Shown here: positions 11,613 through 23,727 of the stretch, one piece after another
Position numbering within the stretch: position 1 is the stretch's first letter
Layout of the letters: each line of letters begins with the position of its first letter
NCBI GenBank assembly: GCA_030760725.1
Contig: JASWHV010000011.1
Span: forward strand, 80,515,765 to 80,579,764
Direction: 5' to 3'
Source of the DNA: Neostapfia colusana
Lineage: Eukaryota; Streptophyta; Magnoliopsida; Poales; Poaceae
Length of the DNA stretch: 64,000 bases
Translations under genes and position numbers: made by a program
Notes under the pieces: model-generated
What the model was told of the DNA's origin: nothing
Seen by the model: the letters and a program-made list of their open reading frames with translations, nothing else
Databases searched by the model: none

Positions 11613-12754
11613 CTATGGTGCCACTCCGCCGCCTTGCCTCTCAGGACAGTTGTCGGCGAAGTGTCCTGGGCGACCGCATTTGAAGCATGTGGCTGCTGTC
11701 TGGCCCGTACTTGGGGGACGAAAGCCCGGCATGTGCTGCTGAGGTGCAAGCGCACGCGGCATCACCCGCTGTTGCTGTTGTTGCTGCGTAGGTGGTTCTG
11801 GTAATGCCGGCCTGAATGTCGGTGGAGAATATGGCCGACTGCGGAATGGCATCGGCCTCTGTGGTGGCTGCCAGCGCTGACCCGATGGTGACTGATACAT
11901 CATTCGGTATTTTTGAGAAGGACCACCTCCCTCTCCGCTGCTCTGTGGCGCACTTCGCTTCTTCTCCGACGCCGCTAATTTCTTGCTGGAGTCCTCCTGA
12001 ACAATCGCAGCATCATTAATATCATTGAGGCTGCCGCAATTGAACATCGCCAGCTTGTCCTTCAGGAGCGGGTTAAGCCCTGGTAAAAATGATCCCGCCG
12101 CTTCTCACCGGTATCAGCGTGATAGGAAGCATAGAGTGCAAGATCATTGAACGCCCTGGAGTATTCAAGCGCGTTCCTGCTTCCCTGCTGCAGGCAAAGG
12201 AACTCCTGTGTATTCCTCTTCATAAGACCCGGCGGTATGTGATAGGCCCTGAAGGCCGTCCGGAACTCCGCCCAGGTCATAACTCGCTCGGTGGGTTGTG
12301 AGGCACAGTAGTTCGCCCACCAAGCGCTCGCGGATCCTTGAAGTTGTTGGACCGCGAACTGAGTCTTGCGCTGCTCACTCACTTGGAGCAGCCCGAACTT
12401 CATCTCCATCATGCGGAGCCAGTTGTCCCCATCGAGGGGTTCATCCGCCCTTGAGAATACTGGGGGATGAGTAGCCAGAAAGTCGGAGTAGGAGCTTTGT
12501 TGGCGCTCCTCGTGATCTGGACGTCTCTCCGGCCGAGACGTATTTGCAATTAGCGTCTGCAGCAACTCCGTGTGCTGCTGATGAGAACCTGCCATAGCCG
12601 CAACGATGTCGGCCAATGTAACTGTTGGCGGTTGCGGTTGTTGCTGTTGATGTTTCTGCTGTTGCTGTCCTGAGGAATCCTCGGGAGGCTGTTGGGAGGC
12701 ATCTCCTCCCTGACTAGAACCCCCAACGTCTAGGTTGGCACGAGTGCGAGTCAT
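11613..12754 (-). pseudogene. Chromovirus gag, frameshifted
   Basis: It starts with ATG at 12754 (MTRTRANLDVGGSSQGG) followed by a glutamine-rich stretch. The retrotransposon gag core (DNWLRMMEMKF, then SASAWWANY and FRTAFRAYHIPPGLM) runs to ~12062. A one-base shift near 12070 moves the reading to 12047-11613, which carries a proline/glutamine-rich linker and one CCHC knuckle, CFKCGRPGHFADNC. Its product would be the particle and RNA-binding protein of the element whose pol lies to the left. It is inactive as it stands because of the frameshift. Confidence 0.85.
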
Positions 12755-13027
12755 TCTGAAATTCAAAACAGCAGCGATCAGCACATGTCATTCTTAAAAT
12801 TCCATATAAAACAGTAGGTATTGAAGTGACACATGAATAAACTTGCATAACATTCATATATATTGATAAAGCGTAAACTTTATACAAGATACATTATTCT
12901 CGGGTCTCCGAGATGTCGTGCTCATGTCGTCACTACCTATACATATACTACTGTCTACACGACATGTCACCGATTACAAAAGTTTTTGTACATCACCCTC
13001 GCTGCCCTACTTGGCAACGGTAACCTA

Positions 13028-13990
13028 CTACTCGGGGTAGAACTCGACCTCCTGTGGGTCATCCTCCTCCGCTACATCTACTGGTGGCTCCGGGTCCATG
13101 ACCTCCTCTTCCGGTTCAGGTTCCCCTATCGCCGGGATACCCAACACCACGGGTACGACACCAACCATCGGTAGGCCCATTACCGGAGGCACGAGGTCTT
13201 GCAACGCATGCACCTCATCCATGGCCTGGTTGTAGTCCTCTTCCCAGCCTTGTCCCTCCTCAATAGCATCATCACGCTCTTGAGTGAGGACCTCATTCTG
13301 CTGGTTCAAGGCCTGCACTTGCTGTTGTAATGCCGTGATGTCAACGCGGCTTTTCTTTTTCGCCTTCTTCGGACGATGCAACTGATTATGTTGTTCGTTC
13401 AGTCGCTTTATCGTCGGAAGGAGAACATTGCGGAGTGCGCTGTGAGCACTATCGAAATGGTTTCCATGGCTGGTACTCTCCTTGAGCTTCATGGCAAGAC
13501 AATCCGTATGAACAGCTTGGCTGTCCATCACGGTCTTCCCTGCCCTCAATTGGAGGCTGAGGTTCGCCTCCACGGGGTTGTACCTTGGGCAACCTGGGTC
13601 TATTGCCTCCAAGTACCTTTCCCTCCACACGTGATTAGCTCATCCCTCCACCAGAATGAGCGTGTATGGAGTGCCCTCCATAGCTCTCACGTGTAGTTGG
13701 CAGAAATGCGACATGGTGTCACGGGCTGCCACTTGCCACATTTCCTTCGGTTGTCTACCTCTCACCAGGATGGTGAACGGTGCCCAACCGGGTGGCGTAG
13801 GTCCTGCAGAAACTTTGACATGGATTATCCATGTATTGTTCCGCTCCTCGCCTTCTTACTTGGTGAGGTACTGCATCATCTCGACGTACCCGAAATATTA
13901 AAGCATCTGCCTCAACACTTCCGGATAACCGCTGCGGTGAGAACAGTGAGATACCACCCACCCGTTCTCCAATTGTCTATCCGCTGTCAT
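13028..13990 (-). pseudogene. Extra sense ORF upstream of gag (coiled-coil protein)
   Basis: One frame can be followed from ATG at 13990 to the stop at 13028, with three in-frame stops in its N-terminal half; the open part is 13630-13028. The N-terminal part includes ENGWVVSHCSHRSGYPE and a PTPPGWAPF motif. The C-terminal part has a basic patch (RPKKAKKKSR), a glutamine-rich coiled coil (LQQQVQALNQQNEVLTQERD) and an acidic tail. It lies on the sense strand between leader and gag, as does the unrelated-looking ORF at 34492. I do not recognise a function. Confidence 0.7.
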
Positions 13991-15478
13991 CTGTAGAAAC
14001 ATATTTGAAAAATGTCAAATATTCATTTCAACAGTAAATCATTGAGTTATAACATAAAACATGTCATTGAACTCATAAAACTTGGAAACACAACTCAAAC
14101 TTAGAACAAATTTGATTGCTGGTCTGCTGCCCAAACTGACAGCCCTGACCAGTTTCTATTTCAACCTGATTTAGACCATCCTAAAGGCAAAACCACTTCT
14201 GGGGCTCAACATCAAAGTTAAAGCTAACTTCAATAGATTTCCAGAAAATATTTTCTTGACCTCAGATCTGTCTTGGTTCAAAAGTTATGAGATGTCAAAT
14301 TTGACAGAATTTCTGGAGAAAATTGGACAGCACCTCCCTGCTTGAGGTACTGATTTGATCCAAGAATTCCAGTTAATTCTACACCAAATTTGACAAAACT
14401 TTCTGTTACAAAGTTGTAACCCATGTCAAGAAATTTTCATAACTATCTCATTTTCTATTTTTAGATTTTTGTGCAGGAAGTTATGCTCAATTTACTGAGA
14501 GTTACAGAGAGTGTTTGCTCTGCCCTGTTTTCTGGACAGTTTCAACTCTACTGCATTTCTCGACTGGTTAAGGGATGAAACACCTCTGGACATCAATAGA
14601 AAATTTGTAAAGATCTTCCAAATATTTCCATAAATGTATCATATGACCCCAACCACGAAAGAACTCAACCTCTAACCTCTGTTTAAATTCAGCCTTATGT
14701 CAGCTGGAAACAGGGGACTCTGCCCTTTGTATCCTATAAGATGAAAACTTATTTACTTTGAACATCCTGGTTAAGGGAAGGAGTTACATCAAAGTTTTAG
14801 TGCTCTGGATCAAACCTTCAAGTTTTACAATGAAGTTGCTCATTTAGTGGGGTGTGACGTCGAAGCGTCACCAGTTCATGTCGGTACTACGTTCCTCACA
14901 AAGAAAAACCTATACCGGACTTAGCCGGCTTCGTTAGTTCAGTGGCGCTAAACGTTTCTCACACACGGATGCTACTCGTCTACCGATTCGTGGTTAGACT
15001 ACCTGCAAATAACTCACACAATCGTCAGGCTTGGCTGCACACCGAGCCCGGTCCCAATACAGTTCATACACCCGTCCGTCATCACTCGCACGGGTGTTCT
15101 CAAGCCAAACACGCCTTGAGTTACGTGTTCACGTTACTAACCATGTGACGGGGTCTCCCAAATTTGCCCGTAGCACGCCAGGGAAGGGCATTGCTCAAAT
15201 ACCCCAAACGACATGAAGAGTCGTAGAGGATATTAAAGCGGGCCGGGTTACCTGCCACCCGTGAGGCTCCACCCTTCAGCTTGTGCGCACTAGTGTACAG
15301 CGCTTACATGCACCCCCCAAGACATATGACGTTCCGAGATGCATGATTTTCCGACATAAGCAAATAGGTTACTCTTGCCACTTTCTATACACTAATAACA
15401 TCCTTATATGGGCTACTAATTTGTTCCTCACCGAGTTTTTGAAAAAGAGGACCTTCTTAGTGTGTTAAACCTCAAGTG
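13991..15478 (-). other. 5' leader of the minus-strand chromovirus, non-coding
   Basis: About 1.5 kb between the PBS and the extra ORF. 14000-14850 is AT-rich, with repeated words such as TCTGGACAG and AAATTTGACA. 14850-15470 is more GC-rich and holds only short unrelated frames. I see no RNA gene or conserved domain in it. Confidence 0.55.
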
Positions 15479-15491
15479 AGCTCTGATACCA
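15479..15491 (-). promoter_or_regulatory. Primer binding site (initiator tRNA-Met), minus chromovirus
   Basis: The minus strand reads TGGTATCAGAGCT, directly abutting an LTR end at 15492. It marks the junction between the 5' LTR and the leader. Confidence 0.85.
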
Positions 15492-17789
15492 TGCTGCGAG
15501 GGCCTCACGGCCTCGTCGAGCCAGGACCACGCTGAGGGGTGCTGCGTTGCACAGCACCGGATAACACACTAAAATGGTACAAAGCGGAAGCAAAGTTTTA
15601 TTACATAAACGAGTTATGAACATTTTTACAACAAAATAGGTTCAGTCTACACTCACGGGCGTAGACTACGCATCGAGTTGAAACTCAGCCCGTGAACATG
15701 TCCCCGCTAGCACACACGCACACTAACACGGTGGCGTGCACGACTCCCACTCGATGGGGTTTCCCTCTTGGGGTTCCGTCTCCTCCTCGGGAGTCTCTTC
15801 CTCATAACACCCTGCAAAAGCTTCAAACACAAGCAGTGAGCATGATGGCTTAACAAGTCTGACCCGTCTTTCCTAAACATGAAACTTCTACATGCTAGAT
15901 TATAGTGTAAATGGGAAAGTAAGATGCAAAGGACTCACCTAAGTAGTTGAACCTTACTTTCAAGTTTTAGCAGCAAGTTGTGGAGAACCTCACGCTAAGG
16001 CACATAAGAGAGCCGCAATCAAACAAGAAACGCATTTCTCTCATGTGCTTTGCCCAAGGTTAAAAGGAACTTTAATTTGCGCTAAACTACAACAAGTCAT
16101 TAACAATCAAGGTATAGCTTTCAATCAACAACTTTTAACATGACTCTAGCCTGTTGTTTCTACGTCACGGTACAGTGAACAAGTGGTACTCACTGACCGC
16201 GAGGGACGGCGATTATAATCGATTTACACCTGCAGGGTTACCCGAATAACCCGTCACGTACGCCTGTACTCGATGCTACCTACAGCAACCATCACGGACA
16301 TCGTACGCAACCACCTTTCACCCGTCAGCCAAATGTTGAGCTGGTCCAATCGTCCCGAGCAAGAGGTCTCTGCGTGCCCGTCCACAGTGCCGCCAGCCGA
16401 TTTACACCTCAAGCTCTCAACCTACCCTCTGAACGACCAGCTATGCTTCAACACCCAGCTACCCGAGTTACATCGGTTTCCCAGTTCCCATATATCCGGT
16501 AGGTCTTCGGTATTGTTCTAGCTTGTTCAACAGGCATGCACACGGCTCGGTCCTCAATCGACACAAGCGAAGCTATGGCATCCAGGCTCCAACATCCTGC
16601 TGCCCTTACTCTCCGCTCGGTCTCATTTTTCTCGCCATGTGTTTCATTTTCTACCTTTACCCGAGTAGTCTGCCTCTAGCCTATTCTCGCGAGCAGTTCC
16701 AACTACTCAACTTGTACCGAATCCTACACTATCTTAGCATTGCAGTAGCTAATCAAGGTTTACAAACCTAAGCCCAACCCAGGATTTTCTTGGCTATGCA
16801 TTTGGGTTTTCAAACAAGACTCTAATGCAAAATTTAAGTGGATGCTCAAAGTAAGTTATCAAAACAGTAAAATTTATAAAACGCTAATGCAAACCGGAGC
16901 TTGCCTTGCTGCTGTTGGTCATAGGCTAGCTGTTCCTCTGGAATGATGAAGTCTAAGACTCCGGGCTCCTCCTCAACCTTAGCGACTACATGAGATAATA
17001 CATATATGTATCAATTTGAATGCATTTGAATTTGAAGTTGAAATTCTGAAGAATATACGTCTTGCTAGACAGGCCCAACGACTCTGAAATTTTTACTGTG
17101 GTTTGGATACAACCTAAATAGAGACTTGACCAAGTTTTATTTGCAGCAAAGCTCATTTGAGCCCTCCACAAATAATTGTGTACTTGGCCTTAATTGGAGC
17201 TCTTAGGGTGTTCTAGGGATTTTCATGGAGAAAGCCATGACTTTATGAAAACTAGATTTTCAGAGTGTTCTAATGGAGTTGGTTTCACTTAATTTGAAGG
17301 TTCCTAGCTAAAGATATGAGCTAAACAATTTCAGGGAAATTCTAAAAATATTTCTGGACATTTTCCATTTTCTCTGGAACAGTTTTATTAATCACACCTT
17401 TAGGTGGACCAAATGATCTCAAATGTATCTGAATTTATTATGGTAGATCAGGGACGTTATGATGAACAACCTAGACAAATTTCAGAATTTTCCTCCAAAG
17501 GGTTCTCCAGTTAAAATTCTAAAAAATATAAATTTTAAAGAATTAATTCTAGAGAAATAAAGATTTTCATAAAGTGAAACTTGATTTGCTGGAAAGTACT
17601 CAGAGAGCTTAATCCAACAAAATTTGGTTCACTCGATTTGGAGTTCCCCAGCCAAAGTTATGTGGGTTTGAAGTTTGAACTAAATCTGAAAATTGGGGAA
17701 AAGTTTAAATCGCTGCGCGTGGGACCGAGGCTACGTGTCAATTTCTCAGCGGCTGACACACGGGGCTACGGAGTATTTAGCGTGCCGCC
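15492..17789 (-). repeat. 5' LTR of the minus-strand chromovirus, truncated
   Basis: The LTR border is set by the adjacent PBS; on the minus strand it ends CCCTCGCAGCA. The segment has no gene. It is GC-richer near 15700-16700 and AT-rich at 16780-17700. It stops at ~17790, where plus-strand RT-coding sequence of another element begins. No start terminus or TSD is visible, so the LTR is incomplete. Confidence 0.65.
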
Positions 17790-20199
17790 ACATATGTGCC
17801 TTATGAACAAGGTTTTCATGGAGTACTTGGATAAGTTCGCCGTGGTTCTCATCAACGACATCATGGTGTATTCAAAAAGTGAGGAGGAGCATGAAGAACA
17901 TTTAAAATTGACCTTGCAGAAAATGCGTAAGCATCAATTGTATGCCAAGCTTAACAAGTGTCAATTTTGGCTAAAGGAGATATCGTTCCTATGCCACATT
18001 ATCTCCGAGGAAGGAGTATCGGTTGATCCCGGGAAAGTGGGAGATATTCTGAAATGGAACCAACTGCAAAACGTGAGGGATATTCGGAGTTTTCTTGGGA
18101 TGGCTGGATACTACCGATGCTTCATCAAGGACTTCTCTAAGATAGCAAAGCCTATGACGGAGTTGCTAACGAAGGGAAAAGCCTTCCAATGGACACCAGC
18201 ATGCCAAGAAAGTTTTGAGGAACTCAAGAAAAGGCTAACCACAGCACCGGTTTTGGTATTGCCGGACGTGAGCAAGAGCTTCGACATATATTGTGACGCA
18301 TCCAGACAAGGGCTCGGTTGTGTGCTCATGCAAGAAGGACAAGGGGTAGCCTATGCCTCACGACAATTAAAGAAGCACGAGCTTAATTATCCTACACATG
18401 ACTTGGAGCCAGCAGCAGTAGTGCATGCATTGAAGATTTGGAGACATTATATTCTTGGTCACCGATGTGAGATCTATACGGATCATAAAAGCCTCAAGTA
18501 CATATTTACACAAACGGACTTGAATTTGAGGCAACGTCGATGGTTGGAACTTATCAAGGATTACGATGTTGAAATCAACTACCACCCTGGAAGGGCCAAT
18601 GTAGTAGCTGATGCACTGGGCCGGAAGGGAGCATGTCACCTACTCACGGTTTGGGAGCTACCACCCGAACTACGCAAGGAGTTCGAACGATTACACCTCG
18701 GATTCTTGAACAAGATGGAAGTGATGGAGCTCCACTCTTCATTGGAACAAGAGATAAGAGATGGCCAAGCAACAGATGAGGAGATTAAGGAGATCAAGGA
18801 AAGGATCCGACAAGGAATAGAGAAGGATTTCAAATAAGATGAGAAGGGTATGCTTTGGCTAGGAAAAAGGATTTGTGTGCCTAACGTGAAGCACATCCAC
18901 GACATGATATTAAAAGAGGCACATGATTCACCCTATTCCATACATCCCGGAAGTGCCAAAATGTACAAGGACTTGAAGACTTGTTATTGGTGGGATGGTA
19001 TGAAAAGGGACATAGCCGAATATGTTGCTCTATGCGACACATGCCAACGGGTGAAGGCTAAACATCAAAGACCCGCTGGATTGTTGCAACCCTTGAAGGT
19101 ACCCGAGTGGAAGTGGGAGGACATCAGTATGGATTTCATCATCGGATTGCCACGTACTCAGTCAGGTTATGACTCCATCTGGGTTATCGCGGACCGATTG
19201 ACGAAAACAGCCCATTTTCTCCCTGTAAGGGCCAAGTACAATGTTGCACAATTAGCCGAGTTGTACATGGAGCAGATCGTGTGCCGTCATGGAGTCCCAA
19301 GGAGGATAGTCTCAGATCGAGGTTCTCGGTTTACCTCTAGATTTTGGAGGAAGCTACATATAGCTATGGGTACACGACTGGATTTTAGCTCCGCCTATCA
19401 GCCACAAACTGATGGACAAACCGAAAGGACAAACCAAATTTTGGAGGACATGTTGAGAGCTTGCGCCTTGAAACATGGGCGTAGTTGGGATATGAGTTTA
19501 CCGTACGCTGAATTCTCCTATAACAACAGCTATCAAGCTAGCTTGAAGATGTCGCCTTTCAAAGCATTGCACGGTAGACGGTGTAGAACACCGCTGTTTT
19601 GGAATGAGACCGGAGAAAACCAAGTGTTTGGACCAGAAGTGCTACAAGAGGCTGAAAAGCAAGTCCAAACCATACGAGAGAACTTGAAGGCTGCTCAGTC
19701 ACGACAGAAAGGTTATGCGGACAATAGGCGAAGGAAGTTAACTTTCAAAGTAGGAGACTTCGTATACCTTAAGGTATCGCCTATCCGAGGCCAATGACGT
19801 TTCAACGTCAAAGGCAAGCTGGCACCTCGCTACATTGGGCCGTTTAAGATTTTGGACAAGCGAAGAGAAGTAGCCTATCAACTAAAGCTCCCAATGCACC
19901 TCTCTGACGTATATGACGTGTTTCATGTATCTCAGCTCAAGAAGTGCTTGAGAGTACCAGAGGAGCAAGTACTGATGGAAGAGCGTGAACTTCAATAGGA
20001 TCTGACCTATGCAAAGCAACCCGTCCGAATTTTGGACGTGAAGGAGAGGGTCACGAGGAACAAAGTGATCCGATGGTGCAAGGTACAATGGAGCCATCAC
20101 ACCGAAGCTGAAGCCACATGGGAGCGTGAAGAAGACATCAAGGCAGAATTCCCTCATCTATTCTCTACCAACGAATCTCTAGGGCGAGATTCAATTTAA
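17790..20199 (+). pseudogene. Chromovirus pol fragment: RT, RNase H, integrase, chromodomain
   Basis: It begins inside RT ([13 protein letters not shown]). The catalytic YxDD is altered to LINDI (~17850), so one catalytic Asp is Asn. Then come the RT thumb ([12 protein letters not shown]), RNase H (DIYCDAS...[11 protein letters not shown]), the integrase zinc-binding domain (H...CDTCQRVK) and the integrase core (MDFIIGLPRT, SDRGSRFTSRF, TDGQTERTNQ), with D, D and E present. A C-terminal chromodomain follows (KVQWSHHTEAEATWERE). In-frame stops are at 18835 (TAA), 19795 (TGA) and 19996 (TAG); the natural stop is 20197-20199. The 5' half is missing. Confidence 0.9.
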
Positions 20200-20211
20200 G
20201 GGGGGTAGAAT
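20200..20211 (+). promoter_or_regulatory. Polypurine tract, family A
   Basis: GGGGGGTAGAAT (with AATTTAAGG just before it) lies between the pol stop and the LTR start TGTGACACCC at 20212. It is the plus-strand priming site typical of Tekay-type elements. Confidence 0.8.
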
Positions 20212-20349
20212 TGTGACACCCTCATTTTTGGTTTCTGCATGTATTCATGTTTCATGTAGAAAAACACTTTTAAAATAAGTTGAAACCGAGAAAGAATCAA
20301 AGAAGTTAGCCAAAAGAAGCAAATTCCAGTGTACAAAGAGCGCCGAAGA

Positions 20350-20990
20350 CAACTCCCGCGGCTCGCTGGCCACATGGCGTGTTCGGAGCTCATCTCCGCA
20401 AATGGGGAGGGATCCGCCGCTAAACATGCTACGTGGTAGGCTTGGGGCTCATCTCCACAAAAGGGGAGAGGTCCGACCCTGTGGGACACGTGTTGCCCCC
20501 GGAGCTAGCCTCTGCGAAGAAGCGAGGGCAGTCCCGCAGGACACGTATCACCTTCGGAGCTTACCTCCGGGAGGTCCGACACTGCCAAAAACATGTCACC
20601 TCCGGAGCTCGCCGCCGGGAGGTCTGACGCTGATAGACATGTGTCGACCTCGGAGCTCGTCTCTGAGGAAAAGGGGAGTCCGGCGCTAGTTGACGCGTGG
20701 TATTCACGAAGCTCACCTCCGAAGAGAGGGAGGTCCGAAATTGACACGTGGCACCCCAGAGCCACCTCCGAGGGGAGGGGGAGGTCCGGAACTGACACGT
20801 GGCGTTCGCGGAGCATGCCTCTGTTGAGAGGGGAGGTCCCGACCCACCAAACACGTGGCGCACGCGGAGCCCGCCTCTAAGAAAGAGGGAGGTCTCGCTC
20901 GCTTGACACGCGGCACAACCAGAGCGCGTCTCTGCGGAAGGGGGGAGACCAGGCCTGATGGACACGTGGAGCTTCCGGAGCTCATCACCG
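20350..20990. repeat. Degenerate ~45-57 bp G-box repeat array
   Basis: About twelve diverged monomers, each beginning with an ACACGTGGC-like core and continuing with CGGAGCTCACCTCYG and a GAGGGAGGTCCG run. The monomer is recognisably that of the Tat LTR arrays (7957-9420, 59125-59575), although the host LTR is from a chromovirus. Confidence 0.85.
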
Positions 20991-21149
20991 CGGAGGTAAC
21001 GAGTTCTGGAGCGATTTTTGCTTCTGTACGCGTAGGAATACCTGTATGGGAGGAAACCGACATGAATTCCACAATGTTACCGCACCAAATCAACTAAAAA
21101 TAAGTTGTTAAGATTCAACGATAAGTTGAATAAGACTCTTATTCAAAGT

Positions 21150-21187
21150 CCAATCAGATTAGAACTCTTTCTTCCCGATTATAAATA
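21150..21187 (+). promoter_or_regulatory. Core promoter of family A LTR
   Basis: CCAAT at 21150-21154 lies 30 bp upstream of a TATA box TATAAATA at 21180-21187. Transcription would start near 21215, leaving about 2.1 kb of LTR plus the leader in the RNA. Confidence 0.65.
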
Positions 21188-22464
21188 GAACCCAGAACCC
21201 TTGGCCGAAACCACGAACTTTTTTTCCAACTCCTGAGCTGACGACTTAGAGCCCTAGCCCCAACTCGCCGAATAAACCCTTCGCCGGAGTTCAGTCGAGG
21301 AAGATCGCCGAAAGAGGGCCCCAACGATCTGTCTTGCTAAGAGAAGGACCCCGAGACCAAGAAGAACGTAAGGTAGGTCTCCAATACTACTTACGACATC
21401 GTCGCGTTTTCTTTGCATCTGTTCTTTGATTCCTTTCAAACAGAAACTTTTCATGGACAAATCACGTGTTGATCGGTCTGATCTAAAGTCAAGATCATCG
21501 CCACGTCCACAATTGATCTCTACAACTCTATTCATCATAAAACCCATGCAAGCCATGCAAGGACACGTACAAACTAAACTGCATCATAGGATTAACATGC
21601 ATAAGCATCATCGCATCTAGTTAAAGTTTGTGCATGATATTGATTGTTGTAAATCTTGTATGTGCGTGATCATGTATAGAAGGACAAGCTCAGGGAGCTA
21701 CCTACGACGGACTACAACAAGATTTTGAGCAACCGGAACAGCCAGAACAAGGCAAGTGCCCCTTGATCAACTGATCCTATGTTTTGGGAAACTATTTTGT
21801 TTTGCGAAAAGGTATGTGTGCTGAGTTAAATATGATGGGAAACCATTTTATAGGAGTTTAGTAGTTTTGGTTAAACCACCCTTGTTGCTAGGGAAGTTTA
21901 TAAGTCGGGTATGGTTTTATTTTTAAGCTTCGCTGAGTCCATGGGATTGGGAAGCGAGATAGATGTGTCTAGCTAACTGCACTCGTAATGATAATGGGAA
22001 ACTGATGTTGTTAATGAACATGGATCGGAGGGACATCTAGGCAAGCCTGGGTTTGTGGATGAGGTAGAAAGAGATGGTGGTTTACTTGCCGTAGATCTAA
22101 GGACCGGTTCATGCGAGCACATGCCAGGATAACAGTGCCACCACAAGGCCAAGTATGGGTGCGGCTTAGCTGACTAATTAGGTAAGTTGCTAGATTGTTA
22201 TGGACCGTGGAAGGCGCGGGGAATGGGAGTCGAGTGAGGACTGCCCTGGGAACTGCATGGCACAAGAGGGGGCCCGTGGGTGGGAGAATTGGAGATTCTA
22301 GCCTGCCGGTGAAACCTTAGTGAGTCCATACATCTAGTAGCCCCTTTGTAAATGCTATTTTGTGATCTCTTGGCCATACACCGACGGTTTTGTACTGGTA
22401 TAATGGAGGTTCTGCAGTCGTCGACGGGTGACGAAATCACAAACTTGTGGGTAAAGAGGTGCAA

Positions 22465-22506
22465 ACTCTGCAGAGTCTAAAACTATCATGATAGCCGAGC
22501 TTACGG
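22465..22506 (+). other. Palindrome cluster in LTR leader (family A)
   Basis: ACTCTGCAGAGT (22465-22476), CTATCATGATAG (22483-22494) and CCGAGCTTACGG (22495-22506) follow each other. The first two are perfect palindromes. The family T counterpart at 33619-33659 keeps the symmetry with different bases in the second one. Confidence 0.75.
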
Positions 22507-23333
22507 TCACGAGCGCCTGGCCAACTTCCATGATTAGTTGGATGGTTATTTTGGGATGGTTATGGTTATTTGTTATGGTTTTGGATGGTTTGGTTTTGGT
22601 TTGGTTTTCGGGACTGTCGAGTCCGGGTGATAAGATTGGTTGCATGATTGTTGAGTCATGGCAACGAGATTGATCTCGGTGTGAGACGGAATTGTTTATG
22701 AGACGAAATGGTAGCGAATACGAGATGGTATTCGTGAGAAAGAATGAGGTTGATTAATGTCTGGTTGAGACATGGAAGGTAATGAACATAATGAAGGTAT
22801 GATTGGCATTTTAATACATGTTGGGATTACATTCACTTAAAGGTAAGTTGTTGTTTTATCGTGGTTTTGATAAATAACTTTGCTTTCTGCAATGAGCCTT
22901 TTTATACCTAACTTGTTGTGAGCTACATATCATATTTTTCCCGCACTTGCTGAGTATATCATTGTACTCAAACTTGCATTATTATTTCATCATCTGCAAC
23001 AGGAGAAGATTACTATGAAGACCAAGTGGAGCATTAGGCGTGTAATCTGTCCTCAACCTTGCCTGTGGGGATGGAGTAGAGATGGAGCCGTTGCTGCTTA
23101 GATTGCTTCCGCACTAGTTAGAAGACCTCCGATGCATAGAAATAAAGACTTCCGCTGTGAGCATGAGTCTAAGACTCATGAGACATTGTAAAAAACTCTG
23201 TTATTCGTGGTCATATATATATTCTGAAATTCAGATTGTGGATGATGTGTATATGTGTGATGAACATCCTGGGCACACATATGCATCAGTTCTCGGTTCC
23301 GTGGTTTTCCACAGAATTGAGGGCGTCACGGAT

Positions 23334-23346
23334 TGGTATCAGAGCC
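23334..23346 (+). promoter_or_regulatory. Primer binding site (initiator tRNA-Met), family A
   Basis: TGGTATCAGAGCC, 5 bp after the LTR end at 23328. It shows that this LTR functions as a 5' LTR for the gag that follows. Confidence 0.85.
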
Positions 23347-23727
23347 ACGGGTTGACGGTAGGTTACACGCTTAGATAGAACACAGATTGGTAGCTAAGCC
23401 ACGCTGACATAGGATGCAAGCCTAGGAAAGGCCATAGTTGGATCACAGATTGACAACACCCTAAGCCATGTAGGACCCCCATTGAACAAGCCTTGAATAG
23501 AAGTTGTGTGAGCCCTTGTGATGATTGTTTGTGATTATGTGCTTAGTGTGAGTTGTGGGACGTCTCAAAGCGTTGTCCATATCCACACATAAGTAGAAAG
23601 AGGTGTGAGATGCCTCGGCACTTGTTCACATCCTCATATGGGTTGATATATATAGTCCAATCCACCTTGATGCATATAGTTAGGGGGATCCATCTAACCT
23701 TCTATTCTATTTCGTTCTCTCTCACAG
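23347..23727 (+). other. Leader between PBS and gag, non-coding
   Basis: About 380 bp with no conserved frame. A segment with CCATATCCACACATAAG and CACATCCTCATATGGGTTG resembles a decayed imperfect duplication (~23575-23645). No extra ORF of the ORF0 kind is present. Confidence 0.5.

Larger units (their letters stand above)
20212..23328 (+). repeat. Family A LTR shared by two element halves
   Basis: It starts TGTGACACCC after a PPT and ends GAGGGCGTCA before a PBS, so it serves as 3' LTR of the pol to its left and 5' LTR of the gag to its right. It contains a degenerate G-box array (20350-20990), CCAAT at 21150 and TATAAATA at 21180. A block at ~22085-22530 aligns with the family T LTR block at 33220-33680. 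A hairpin-like GAGTA...TACTC lies near 22950-22970. Its length is 3,117 bp. Confidence 0.85.

Noticed and set aside
16273..16771. Two adjacent 82-codon plus-strand frames
   Set aside because: They lie in the LTR of a minus-strand chromovirus, with no homology recognised and no codon pattern of a gene.
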